Positions 19,660 through 29,500 of a DNA stretch of 64,000 nt are shown here, in pieces. Origin of the DNA: an uncultured Rhizobiaceae bacterium (GTDB lineage: Bacteria > Pseudomonadota > Alphaproteobacteria > Rhizobiales > Rhizobiaceae); the NCBI GenBank assembly GCA_958296345.1, contig CATQIJ010000013.1, positions 124,001 to 188,000 on the forward strand. The letters run 5' to 3'. Below the pieces are notes generated by a model. The model searched no databases. It worked only from the letters and a program-made list of their open reading frames with translations, and was not told the origin of the DNA. Both the position numbers and the translations under genes were made by a program. Positions within the stretch are counted from its first letter, which is position 1; each line of letters opens with the position of its first letter.

Positions 19660-20856
19660 TTATAACCCCAACTTTGTCTTGGTAATGATTTCACGCTGAA
19701 TTTCGTTTGATCCAGCATAAATAGACATCTTGCGGTTATTAAAATATTTGGCGGCAATGGCATTTGCATAATCAGGACCAATGGCTTCTTCATTATTGCC
19801 TTCTTCCATTGCCTCGGATGAAAATGGCAAGGCGTATGGCCCAAGTGCACGGCGAGCAAGGTCGTTTAATTCTTGGCGAATGATAGTCCCTTTGACTTTT
19901 AGCATTGAGCTTTCAGGCCCTGCTGCCGCACCTGAATCAGCTTCTACTAAGATACGTAAATTTGTTGTTTTTAATGCATTAAGATCGATTTCAACACGCG
20001 CCATACGAGCCGCAAAATACGGGTCTTCACTTAATGGCTTTCCGGCTTTTTTTTGCTGCGAGGCAATTAATTTTAACTTCTCAAGCGCTGCATTTGAGTT
20101 ACCAACGTTTGCAGTTCCGGTTCGTTCATGCGTTAGTAAATATTTGGCATACGTCCAGCCTTTATTTTCTTCGCCAACAAGATTGCTAACTGGGACTTTT
20201 ACATCATCAAAGAAAATTTCATTCACTTCATGCTCACCATCTAGCAAAATAATAGGGCGCACAGTTACGCCAGGTGTATTCATATCAATCAGTAAAAAAG
20301 AAATACCTTCTTGGCGCTTCCCTTCAGTTGAGGTTCGCACCAAACAGAAAATCCAATCCGCATATTGCCCCAAAGTTGTCCAAGTTTTCTGGCCGTTCAC
20401 GATGTAATGGTCGCCCTGTTTTATTGCTGACGTTCTAAGCGAAGCAAGATCAGACCCTGCGCCAGGCTCTGAATACCCTTGGCACCACCAATCTGTGCCA
20501 TCTAAAATGCGCGGTAAATAATGTGATTTTTGTTCATCAGAACCAAATTTCATCAAGACTGGCGCTAACATATCAAGACCAAAAGGTACTGTACGAGGTG
20601 CTCCTGCTGCCCAGCACTCTTCATCAAAAATATGTTTTTGAACAGCAGTCCATCCCGTGCCGCCGTGTTCCATTGGCCAATTAATTGCAAGCCAACCTTG
20701 TGCATTTAAAGTAGAATGCCACTCGACCATATCTGCTTTATTGAGGCGTTTGCCCAATTTTACTTTTTCAGAAAGTCGCTTGGACAATTTTCCTTGCAGA
20801 AAGCTTTTAACTTCTTGCCTAAAATTGTTCTCCGCATCACTAAATGCTAAATCCAT
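19660..20856 (-). CDS. Acyl-CoA dehydrogenase, PimC-like (large) subunit
   Basis: The 398-residue protein closely matches, from memory, the large subunit of pimeloyl-CoA dehydrogenase-type enzymes: MDLAFSDAENNFRQEVK, WWCQGYSEPGAGSDLAS, NGQKTWTTLGQYADWIF and C-terminal YAGSNEIQREIITK. It oxidises an acyl-CoA to the enoyl-CoA, passing electrons to ETF. It is the first gene of acd-acd-ridA-sthA, 52 bp downstream of the M50-HlyD gene; whether it shares that transcript is unclear. Confidence 0.9.
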   Translation of the reverse strand: MDLAFSDAENNFRQEVKSFLQGKLSKRLSEKVKLGKRLNKADMVEWHSTLNAQGWLAINWPMEHGGTGWTAVQKHIFDEECWAAGAPRTVPFGLDMLAPVLMKFGSDEQKSHYLPRILDGTDWWCQGYSEPGAGSDLASLRTSAIKQGDHYIVNGQKTWTTLGQYADWIFCLVRTSTEGKRQEGISFLLIDMNTPGVTVRPIILLDGEHEVNEIFFDDVKVPVSNLVGEENKGWTYAKYLLTHERTGTANVGNSNAALEKLKLIASQQKKAGKPLSEDPYFAARMARVEIDLNALKTTNLRILVEADSGAAAGPESSMLKVKGTIIRQELNDLARRALGPYALPFSSEAMEEGNNEEAIGPDYANAIAAKYFNNRKMSIYAGSNEIQREIITKTKLGL

Positions 20857-20908
20857 ATAACGACTCCCCAGATGTTAGAAGTAGTAGTCTATGAGAAGAA
20901 TATGGTTT

Positions 20909-23037
20909 TTAAAACCCGCTTTCACGAATTAAAACAAAGGCTATCTGATTGAAGACTCGCGACGCAAAACTTTGTGGTTCTGCATTAATAACAGCAAGGC
21001 CTCTGGTTATGGCTTTAATCGGCTGAACGCTATGCTTTTTGTCGATTAGCAAATCAATTTTAAACCAAGTGCCGTGCGGAATAACGCTACCGTTGCTATC
21101 TTTCGTAGCAGCAATCAAACCACCTTCTTGCTGTGATAACAAACCATCAGCTAGTTGTACTTCAGAAATATTTGAAATGGCCTTGATCTCAATAGGGATA
21201 GACTTCTTTAAAAAACCATCTGGAATAAAGTACCCATGCTGCCCAATTTTCAGCCGCATAATATTACTTGCTTTTACATAGCCTGTTAGCTTCATGGAAC
21301 GCGGATCAATTAGAATAGATATTGATTGTTCCCCTGACAGCCAATTCCCCTCATGCACTTCACGATCGACATTCACTAACATCCCTTCAAAGGGAGCACG
21401 CATCTCGAGTGTTTTATGCTTTGATTTTTGCCCATTAAATTTTTGTTCTTCCGCTGCAAGCTCTTGGCGTAATATTGTGATTGAAGAAAGCTCCTGCGCA
21501 CTAGCAGATGAGCGGCTTAGTCTTGTTTCCAGTATCTTTTTCCTCTTTTCAGAAATACTAAGCTCCGCATTAAGGCTTGGAGATACAAGTTCAAATAATA
21601 GGTCGTCTTTCTTTATCTGCTTTCTCTCTGCAAGATTTGAGCGAACAAGCTTGCCGTCTATGGGAGGGAAAATGTGAAATTCGTTTGATGATTTTAAAAT
21701 AGCTGGAACATCAACTCTCGAAGACCAGGGAATAAAGAAAGTAAGAAGAAGTGTAAAAAATATCAAACAAGAAACAACACTTCTGAATGTTTTATAATCT
21801 GCCTTCATCCGCCACCAATTTTTTAACTCACGCCAAATTGGCAATAAAATGAACCAGAGGATTTCAACGACAAAAAGCAGGATACCAATTATCTTGATGA
21901 AGAAGCCATAAACTAAAAGTGCTATTCCTAAAAATAAGAAGAACCGGTAAACTCAAGTGCCCCAAGCGTGATAGATTAATAACCTTTGTAAGTTTGTACT
22001 CAGCACTTCAGGCGGGGCAATATTTGGTTTAAATAAGACTTCTCTCATTCGCCATTTTGCAAATGCAAAGCTTCTTTCTTGCATATTTTCAACGCCAGAT
22101 GCATCGCTTAAAATGTAATAGCCATCAAAGCGCATAAAAGGATTGAGGTTAATAACTAGACTTAAAAACCAGGACAAAGTCGAAGTAGTAAAAGCGATTG
22201 ACCGCATTGGACCATCAGGTAAAAATACCCAAAACATGGTTGCAATGATTGCAATTGCGAGCTCTGTCAAAATACCCGCCACATCGATCATCAACCGCTG
22301 ATCACGATGCTTCAACGTTGTATCTGTATAAAGCACTGGAAAGAGAACCAGAAAAGCCACACCAATTATTGGCACGGGAACATTGTATTTTTTGCCATAA
22401 AAGCATGGCCAAATTCATGAAATAATTTCAAACAAACTAATGAAAAACCATATATTAATGCCCCTTCAAATGTTAGAAACGACAAGAATGTGGAAGTGAA
22501 CACCTCCCATTGTCTGGACACTAAATAAAGAGAAAGAACTGCCATAAGCGCAAATATTAGAATCGCGATTTTAGAAAACAAAAACCTTACATAAGGCCAG
22601 CATATGTCTAATATTATTTGCGGATTAAGCAGGGGAATTTTGAAGAAAAGATAGCTATGAATAATCATAGAGCCAAGTCCTTTTTTCTTGGCTACTTCTT
22701 GCTCTACAAAGGACTTATAGTCCCCGCCAATAGGTTCTTGCGTTAGTTGATTTGCATAGAGAAATTTTGTCGTCTCATCTACTTCTTCTTTATGAACTGT
22801 TCTTTTTAGTTTTTCAGATGCTAATTTGCAAAAACTGGATATTGTTGTGTCTTTCCAAACACTCAAGATTTCAAATGTTTCTTTACCCACTCTAAAAAAA
22901 TTATTGCGTAATGGATCGTGGATTAGCCAACTTGGCGCTCCATTTAAAAAGCATCCCCCTGCTTCTATCTCTAAATCTTCACGCAAAGCAGGCAGGTTTA
23001 TATCGCCTTCAGGCACGTCTAATGCTGTACAGTTCAT
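20909..23037 (-). pseudogene. PqqD-like / M50 site-2 protease / HlyD fusion protein, disrupted
   Basis: Three frames make one protein of 709 residues. Residues 1-110 resemble a PqqD-type winged helix (PSWLIHDPLRNNFFRVG..., FEILSVWKDT). Membrane helices follow around the zinc-protease motif HEFGH (near plus 22405-22419) and the second M50 motif NLNPFMRFDGYYILSD. The C-terminal third is HlyD-like: a TM, half lipoyl (FHIFPPIDGKLVRSNLAE), a helical hairpin and second half lipoyl (MRAPFEGMLVNVD). Lesions are one missing A in the A6 run (plus T6, 22388-22393) and an in-frame TGA at 21953-21955, between GT and VYRFFLFLG, where I expect Trp. It is the last gene of the adhesin-tolC-hlyD set, 3 bp after the GAF-HlyD gene. 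Confidence 0.85.
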
Positions 23038-23040
23038 AAT

Positions 23041-24389
23041 TTAAAGACCCAAATATTGCCGTACAAACGACAAAGGTTTTCTAAATAGATTAAAAGCCAA
23101 TGGCACAGTTTTTCCAGAAATTTGCGCTGTTCCTCTCAAACCAATTCGTAGCGTTCTATTTTCACTCTCTTCCTCATTTTTCAATCGAGCTACAACTGGA
23201 AAAGCTAATGGTTCATCTCCTATTTTTTCTGCGGTGTAACTCTTAATAGTGACCATCGCATCAACTGGATTTAAAGGCTCTGAGTCTAGGAAAATACGTG
23301 CCGTGATTTCTTGCTCTAGAATAATTGCATCGCCAACTGGAAGCTTTATTTTAAACTCAATTTTATTGGGATCTGCAACACGCATTATGCGTTCACCTAT
23401 GGCTACAGGGCGACCAATCCAATCATCTTTACTTGAGAATAATATAACACCTTGTTGTGATGCCACTAATTTCACACGAGATAATTGCTCAGCTGCAAAA
23501 CGTTTTTCTTCTACTGCAACTTCGTATTCTGCTTTTGTAATAGCAAGCTCACGGCGGCCATCACCACCAAATGCCGATTGAGATGCACGTCTAAAGCGTG
23601 CGCTTGCAATTGCCATGTTCCGATCTGCAAGATCATCGTGATTCTTTAGGTCAAGAGCATTATAGCTTAATAGTAACTGACCCTTTTCTACCTTGGTATT
23701 TGGTAAGACATGAACTTTTTCTATGACGCCTCTATAGGCGCGGTAATAACCAAAGCATCACGAGCGACAACTTCTACTGGTGCGAGAACGGTGAGGGGTA
23801 CAGGAATAAACCCAACTAAAATAAGTAATATTGAAGCTATCAATAAATTTCTTTTAGATAATAAATACCAACCAGTTTTTGATGTAGGCTTTAACGCTGA
23901 CCAAGCATGAGCATAAGTTGATGCCAACCGAGTGGCCAACATAATTTCTTGCTTAGAAATTTTATTTTCAGATAAAAGTGAAATCCCGCCTAAGTCAGAG
24001 CCTCGTTGATTTTTCATAGGTATGTAAATACCTTTTTGAAACGGATAGGCTTCATCTTTCCCTTTTGTTTTGAAATTAATGTCTATGGGTTCCGTTTGAT
24101 CCCAAGCTTCTTTTCTCAAAGCTGTTTTAATTTCTGTAGCAAGGTATTTTATTAAAGGCGCGTTTCTATCAACTTGGGATACCGACGAAATCTTTTCAAT
24201 GCGCCAACCAGCTCTGAACGGTGAACCACGATGAAGCAAGATTTGTCTACACTCAATAAGCTTTCTAGTTTCATTTACTATTAAAAATTGCAATTCGGAA
24301 AGCGTTGCAGCTTCTCTTGTTTTAGCTTCTAAAATTAAAAGTGCTTCTATCTTTGTTGTTTTATCTGGTGCTGGAAATTGAGCATTCAT
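23041..24389 (-). pseudogene. GAF-TM-HlyD adaptor, frameshifted
   Basis: Corrected, this is a 449-residue protein. Residues about 15-180 look like a cytoplasmic GAF-type sensor domain (LSELQFLIVNETRKLIECRQ, YIPMKNQRGSDLGGISLLSE). One membrane helix follows (about 196-214, LLIASILLILVGFIPVP), then a HlyD-like periplasmic part starting LAPVEVVARDALVITAPIEG and the second lipoyl half VASQQGVILFSS. The frame breaks at plus 23728-23732, where GAGGC should be GAGGGC (one G lost), in the first lipoyl half. A GAF domain on a secretion adaptor implies export gated by a small ligand or redox state. Its neighbours are another HlyD gene (9 bp upstream) and M50-HlyD (3 bp downstream). Confidence 0.83.
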
Positions 24390-24398
24390 CTATAAAGT

Positions 24399-25157
24399 TC
24401 AATGCGTCAGATTGAGAAAATTTACGCCACCACTCATGCCTGCTAAAACAGAAGCAGGCTTTTGCGTGAATGATGCTACTACTTTTACGGTCTGGCTAAC
24501 CGGATCAACTTCTGCAGCAATTCGCTCAACCTTACCAAGTCCCGTTTCATCAATGCTTACTTCTAATTTAGTTTCTAGTTTTAGCCATCGCAGCCAATGT
24601 GATGGTACAACCATTTCCATCTCTAGCTTTGTGTCATTTATAATTACGATCAAAGGCTTGTCCGTTGGTGGAAACTCATATGCTTTTGCATTTAACTCAA
24701 CGACACGTCCATCGAACGGTGCTTTAAACTCGCAAGATTGATTGCGGACTTTTTGTACCTCTAATTGAGCATGGGCTTCAGCAGATTGTGCGGCAGCGAG
24801 TGCTACTTCATTTTTTCCTACTGCCTTATATTTATGCAATCTACGTTTTGTTTTGTACTCAATTGCTGCGGCATTGGCAGAAGCTTGCGCTGCTTTTTCC
24901 TCCGCCTTGTAACGAGAACAGTTAAACTGAATTAATGAGTCTCCCTGATTAAAAGTATGCCCCTCAAGAAAAGGAGTTTTTTTAATTGCAGCAACAATTT
25001 CATTCCGGTATTCAACCCTATCTGATGAACGTACTAAGGCTCGCCCTTGAAAACTTACTTCATTAGAAATACTCAGGTCAGTTGCATAGCCACTTTGTAT
25101 TACACTAAGTGACATGGTCAGCATTAAAATTTGAGTTAACGTGCGATATCTAACCAC
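24399..25157 (-). CDS. Small periplasmic HlyD-like adaptor
   Basis: A 252-residue exported adaptor. A signal peptide (about 1-25, ILMLTMSLSVIQSGYA) leads to the mature form TDLSISNEVSFQ. A split lipoyl domain (VEYRNEIVAAIKKTPFLEGHTFNQGDSLIQF and CEFKAPFDGRVVELNA as two halves) flanks a short Ala-rich helical hairpin, and a beta barrel follows. Unlike its neighbours it has no membrane helix beyond the signal. It overlaps tolC by 8 bp. It is the third HlyD-type protein in a row, which is unusual for one export machine. Confidence 0.85.
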   Translation of the reverse strand: MVRYRTLTQILMLTMSLSVIQSGYATDLSISNEVSFQGRALVRSSDRVEYRNEIVAAIKKTPFLEGHTFNQGDSLIQFNCSRYKAEEKAAQASANAAAIEYKTKRRLHKYKAVGKNEVALAAAQSAEAHAQLEVQKVRNQSCEFKAPFDGRVVELNAKAYEFPPTDKPLIVIINDTKLEMEMVVPSHWLRWLKLETKLEVSIDETGLGKVERIAAEVDPVSQTVKVVASFTQKPASVLAGMSGGVNFLNLTH

Positions 25158-26493
25158 CTAAATCACCACGCTCATTCCATGTTTGTTTAAGTGCCTTTGC
25201 AATCGAAGATATGCTCTGGTTAGAGTCAAAATTATCGCCATGCGCATCGACCCCAATCGTTGCATAAATTTGAGCAAAAGCATTTTGCAATTCAGCATAG
25301 GCAATATCATATTGCGCAGAAGCAATGAGCGCGTTCATCTCTTCTCTAATTAGTGTTTGTTCTGAAGCTTGATCTACGCGTGCTGAACTTCGTGTCTTAT
25401 GAACAATTTGGTGTTTGATGTTATAATACTGAGAAGCTGTGGCTGCTGATTTGCGCAAGTAGTGATAATTTGCTCTAGCCACTTCGACTTGCATCATGAT
25501 TGCCATCGTCATAGCTAGGGAACGTTGTTCTATGAGGTCTCCTTCAAGCTCAAGTACTCGCTTCTTTACAGGATAGGCAAAAACTTTCATTGCATTCCAC
25601 GATGCGCGGGCGCCCCAGCCAACCCAATCGTTGTTTAGCAAGAATGAATTACTATCTCCGTTCAATCCTGCATAAAGTTGTATGCCTGGTAAGAGTTCTA
25701 GTAAGGCAATTTCAGCCTCACGATCATTGATGCGCCCTGAATATGCTAACTCCCGAATTTCAGGCCTATTTTGAAGTGCTAATCGTGTCATCTCTTCACC
25801 AGGAATTTCTAATGATGTTGAGTTTAACTTTCGATTTGTAATAACGAGTGCGTATTTATCGCCCGGATTTAAGTTCATTAATGCAGCAAGTTCAATTTTT
25901 GCTGTCTTTAATTCACGTTGTAGACGCTGAATTTGACGCTTAATATCTACCAGTTCCCGCTGATAAGTTAGCGCTGCGATTGGGGATGTTAAACCTTCTT
26001 GTTTTAGTTTATTCGAATTTGCTAGCGCACGGTTCACGCGCCCTTCTAGCTTATGAAATCCGTTTAACAAACGGTCTGCCGTTACCGCACGCCAATACGC
26101 AGTTCTAACCTCTTGCAGAATTCGGTTCATAACCTTGCGTTTGTTTTCTTCAGCAATTAACGAATTATCCGATGCTTGCTTGGCACGCGCATATGACACG
26201 CCAAAATCTAAGATATGCCACGAGAATGTCAGATCGCCCGATAAATTTACTTTTTGGTCTGCAAGATTTGCAGAAAATAACTCTACCTTATGATCAAGAT
26301 TATATTTAACAGCACGTGCCATTGCTTCATAAAGAGAAATAGAACGATTTACCGGCTCTTGATTAGCTGTTACTTCAGCCAATATTACATCTGCACTAAG
26401 CGCTAATTCACTCTGTGTTAAAGGTTGAGTTGCGACTGTACATCCTGCAAGGGCTACCCCCATCGCGGTTGCAAGAAATGTATTTTTTAACAT
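25150..26493 (-). CDS. TolC-family outer-membrane lipoprotein
   Basis: A 447-residue outer membrane efflux protein. The signal peptide ends in a lipobox (VALAGC, Cys18). Two TolC repeats are recognisable: LTFSWHILDFGVSYARAKQASD in the first, and LYAGLNGDSNSFLLNNDWVGWGARASW in the second. Compared with relatives as I remember them, about 50 residues seem missing between VELFSANLADQKV and NLSGDLTFSW, the first extracellular beta hairpin region; the frame stays open. It would form the outer-membrane exit of this export locus. It follows the giant adhesin gene by about 100 bp and overlaps hlyD. Confidence 0.87.
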   Translation of the reverse strand: MLKNTFLATAMGVALAGCTVATQPLTQSELALSADVILAEVTANQEPVNRSISLYEAMARAVKYNLDHKVELFSANLADQKVNLSGDLTFSWHILDFGVSYARAKQASDNSLIAEENKRKVMNRILQEVRTAYWRAVTADRLLNGFHKLEGRVNRALANSNKLKQEGLTSPIAALTYQRELVDIKRQIQRLQRELKTAKIELAALMNLNPGDKYALVITNRKLNSTSLEIPGEEMTRLALQNRPEIRELAYSGRINDREAEIALLELLPGIQLYAGLNGDSNSFLLNNDWVGWGARASWNAMKVFAYPVKKRVLELEGDLIEQRSLAMTMAIMMQVEVARANYHYLRKSAATASQYYNIKHQIVHKTRSSARVDQASEQTLIREEMNALIASAQYDIAYAELQNAFAQIYATIGVDAHGDNFDSNQSISSIAKALKQTWNERGDLGG

Positions 26494-26592
26494 TCGTTAT
26501 TTTCCTTTATGGCAACGCTATAACTTAGCATCATTTCAACTTTAGGTTGTGTATTCAGGCGTGAAGTTTCTGTTTCCTTCATGAAATTATCC

Positions 26593-29500
26593 CTACCCTA
26601 TAGATTGTACAAGATTACGAGCTTCAACTGTATGATGATCACTCAAGGCCTGTAGTTGCCTAGAAAAGCCGTTTAGTGAAACTTGGCCTTCATCTTCTTC
26701 AATCGACTTTTTATCGAGAACATCAAAGCTCCCCGTGTTCATATTTATACGAATGTGAACTTCTAAACCCAGCTCCTTGTTTCGTAAGACTACTTCTGCA
26801 TCACCATCTGCAGAGCCCTGGTGACTGACAAACATATTTGCATTTTCGTATGCTTCCCAGTTCGCTGCTTTGTCTCCATCTACGGTAACAATTTCCCAGC
26901 CACTTAACCCTTGTATTGGTCTCACCTCTAGATAAATTCGATCTTGAGTGACCAATGTTCTAATGATCGTATTACCAGCAATTGTTTCTATGCTTTCATG
27001 GCCGCCTTTGTAAGCATCCTTTGGAAGGTTGTTTTCATCTACATCAAATAGTGTTTGCTCAAGCTTTTCTCTTTTTTCACGTTGCTTATCTAGATTATCA
27101 AGTGCTTGTAAAATAAACGGAACGCTTGCCTCTGGTTCGATTGGAACATTATCATCTGTACTGATTTCTTCTTCTGCTTCATCAACCACAGGTACAAATG
27201 CATCAATCGCGGTAAAATAAAAGCTTGTTGAAACTGTACCTCCCTGCCCGTCATCAACAGTTACCGTCACGATATAAACACCACCTTCATTTGGGGCATC
27301 TACAACAGCTGAAGGATCCAGCTGACCTGAAATAACTCCAGTTACAGGATCAATCTCAAGTCCCAATGGCAAGCCATTTGCTGTGAAAGTTAAGTCATCT
27401 CCGTCGATGTCCTCAAAATTGTCTGCTGTTTCAGTCTCAAACTCATTTCCAACTGTTTCAGTAAAATCTTCAATCGCAGTAGTTACCGTTGGCGGTGGAT
27501 TAGAAATTACAAAAGTAATATTAGTCGTGAATGTTTCACCACTTTGATCTGTTGCGGCAACAGGAATTGTATATGTTCCAGGCGTTCCCAGATCACCACT
27601 TTGAGAAGCATCAGAAGCTGGTGTTCCAAATATGGTATTAGTTAAAGGATCAAAACTCAAACCATCTGGCAAGCTATTTAGCTCAACAGTAATTGTAACT
27701 TCATCATTCGTATCAGGATCACCAAAGAAAGGTGTTAGATCAATTGGCGTTATAGGCGCACTATCTTCTGTCGTTTGTTGAGGAATATAGTTATTAACAT
27801 CCAACGGCGGTGCAAAAGGTGTTTGGGGATCAAACGGCACATCAACAGGTGGGTTTTGAATGTCTATTGGTGGCTGCGTCGGATCAACGGGAATTGGCCC
27901 ATCGTTTGTCCCAGTGACGGTTACTATGATGCTTGCGGTATCAAAACCACCTTCACCATCTGAAATTTCGTAAACGACTTCAGTCGTTGCTGTCTCACCT
28001 ACCCCTAATCCATTAAAATCATCTTCTGGGTCAAAATCATAAGTTCCATCTGTATTAATAGTAAAGATACCACCGTTATTGCCAGCAACAGATTGGCCAA
28101 CATTTGCAGGATCGTTAGCTACTTGGCTAACTGTTATGTCATCACCATCTGGATCAATATCAACTCCATTGGCATTATCAGCAAATACGTTTCCATTTGA
28201 ACTTGTATCTTCATCCGTCGTGCCAAATCATCTTGGGCAACAGGTTCAGGATTAGTAATAGTGTATGTAACTTGGGTTGTCGCACTTTCGTTTTCCGGAT
28301 CAGTGGCTGTGATTGTTACAGTATAAACGCCTGGAGCATTTACTGGGTCATCTCCCCCTTGAGAAGCTGAACTGTCTACTGTGCCAGTGATGATGCCCGT
28401 GTTCGGATCAAGCATCAGACCATCTGGTAAATTACCTGCTGTAAACGTTATTTCTGCTGGATTATCATTATCTGCATCAGCAAAGAAAACAGAAACGTCA
28501 AGCGGTGATGCTACTTCACTATCATCTAAAGCTTGAGCTGGAATTATATCATTTGGGTCATTTAACACTGCGAGAGGATCAGCTGGATCAATCACAAAAG
28601 GTGCGTCGTTTGTACCGACAACTGTCACCGTCACTGTTGCTGTATCAAACCCACCTTGTTGGTCTGATACTTGATAAGTAATTGTTGTCTCGCGCGTTTC
28701 ACCAAGGGCTAAGCCTTCAAAATCACCATCATCATCAAATGTGCAAGACCCATCTTCTTCGATTGTGAATTGACCACCTGTTGGCACATCGACTGGTTGA
28801 CCCACATTTGAAACTTGGCCTGCAACAGCACTCATAATAAGTGGATCAGTATCTTGATTACCATCAACATCTTCACCCATACCGTTATCATCCAAAATGA
28901 GGTTACCACTTAATGGCACATCGTTTTCATTTGTGGTTACAGCATCATCCGCAGCTACTGGAGCAGGATTTGATATATCGAATGTAACTATCGTTGATGC
29001 TTCTAACCCATCTGCATCAGCTGCAATTACGGTTACAACGTAAACACCATCCATCGTTGGGCCATTAATACTAGCATCTGAGGGCGGGGTACCTGTCACT
29101 TCACCCGTCATCTCGTCTATAATCAACTAAGGCGGCGCACCAGCGCCAAGTGTAAATGTCAGGATTGCATCATCAGGGTCGGCAAAAAACTCTGAGATAT
29201 CTAACGGCGTAATAGAGCTACCATCTTCACCTTGCTGCAAGGGTACGATAGCATTTGGATCAGCTGGTGCAGTGTTTGGGTTATCAGGATCAACAACTTG
29301 CGGTGCATCATTTACACCATCTACTGCTATGTTGACGGTTGCCGTATCAAACCCGCCATTGCCGTCTGAAATTTGATAGGTAAAGCTATCGGCTCCAGTC
29401 TGACCTGCAGCAAGACCTTCAAACTGACCGTTAGGGTCGTAAGAATAAGTACCGTCAGAATTTACAGTTAATAATGCGCCTGAGGCGAGCGTGATTTGGG

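Noticed and set aside
23721-24389. GAF-containing open frame as a complete stand-alone protein
   Set aside because: It ends in the middle of a lipoyl half (APIEAS) and the adaptor continues in another frame after one missing G.
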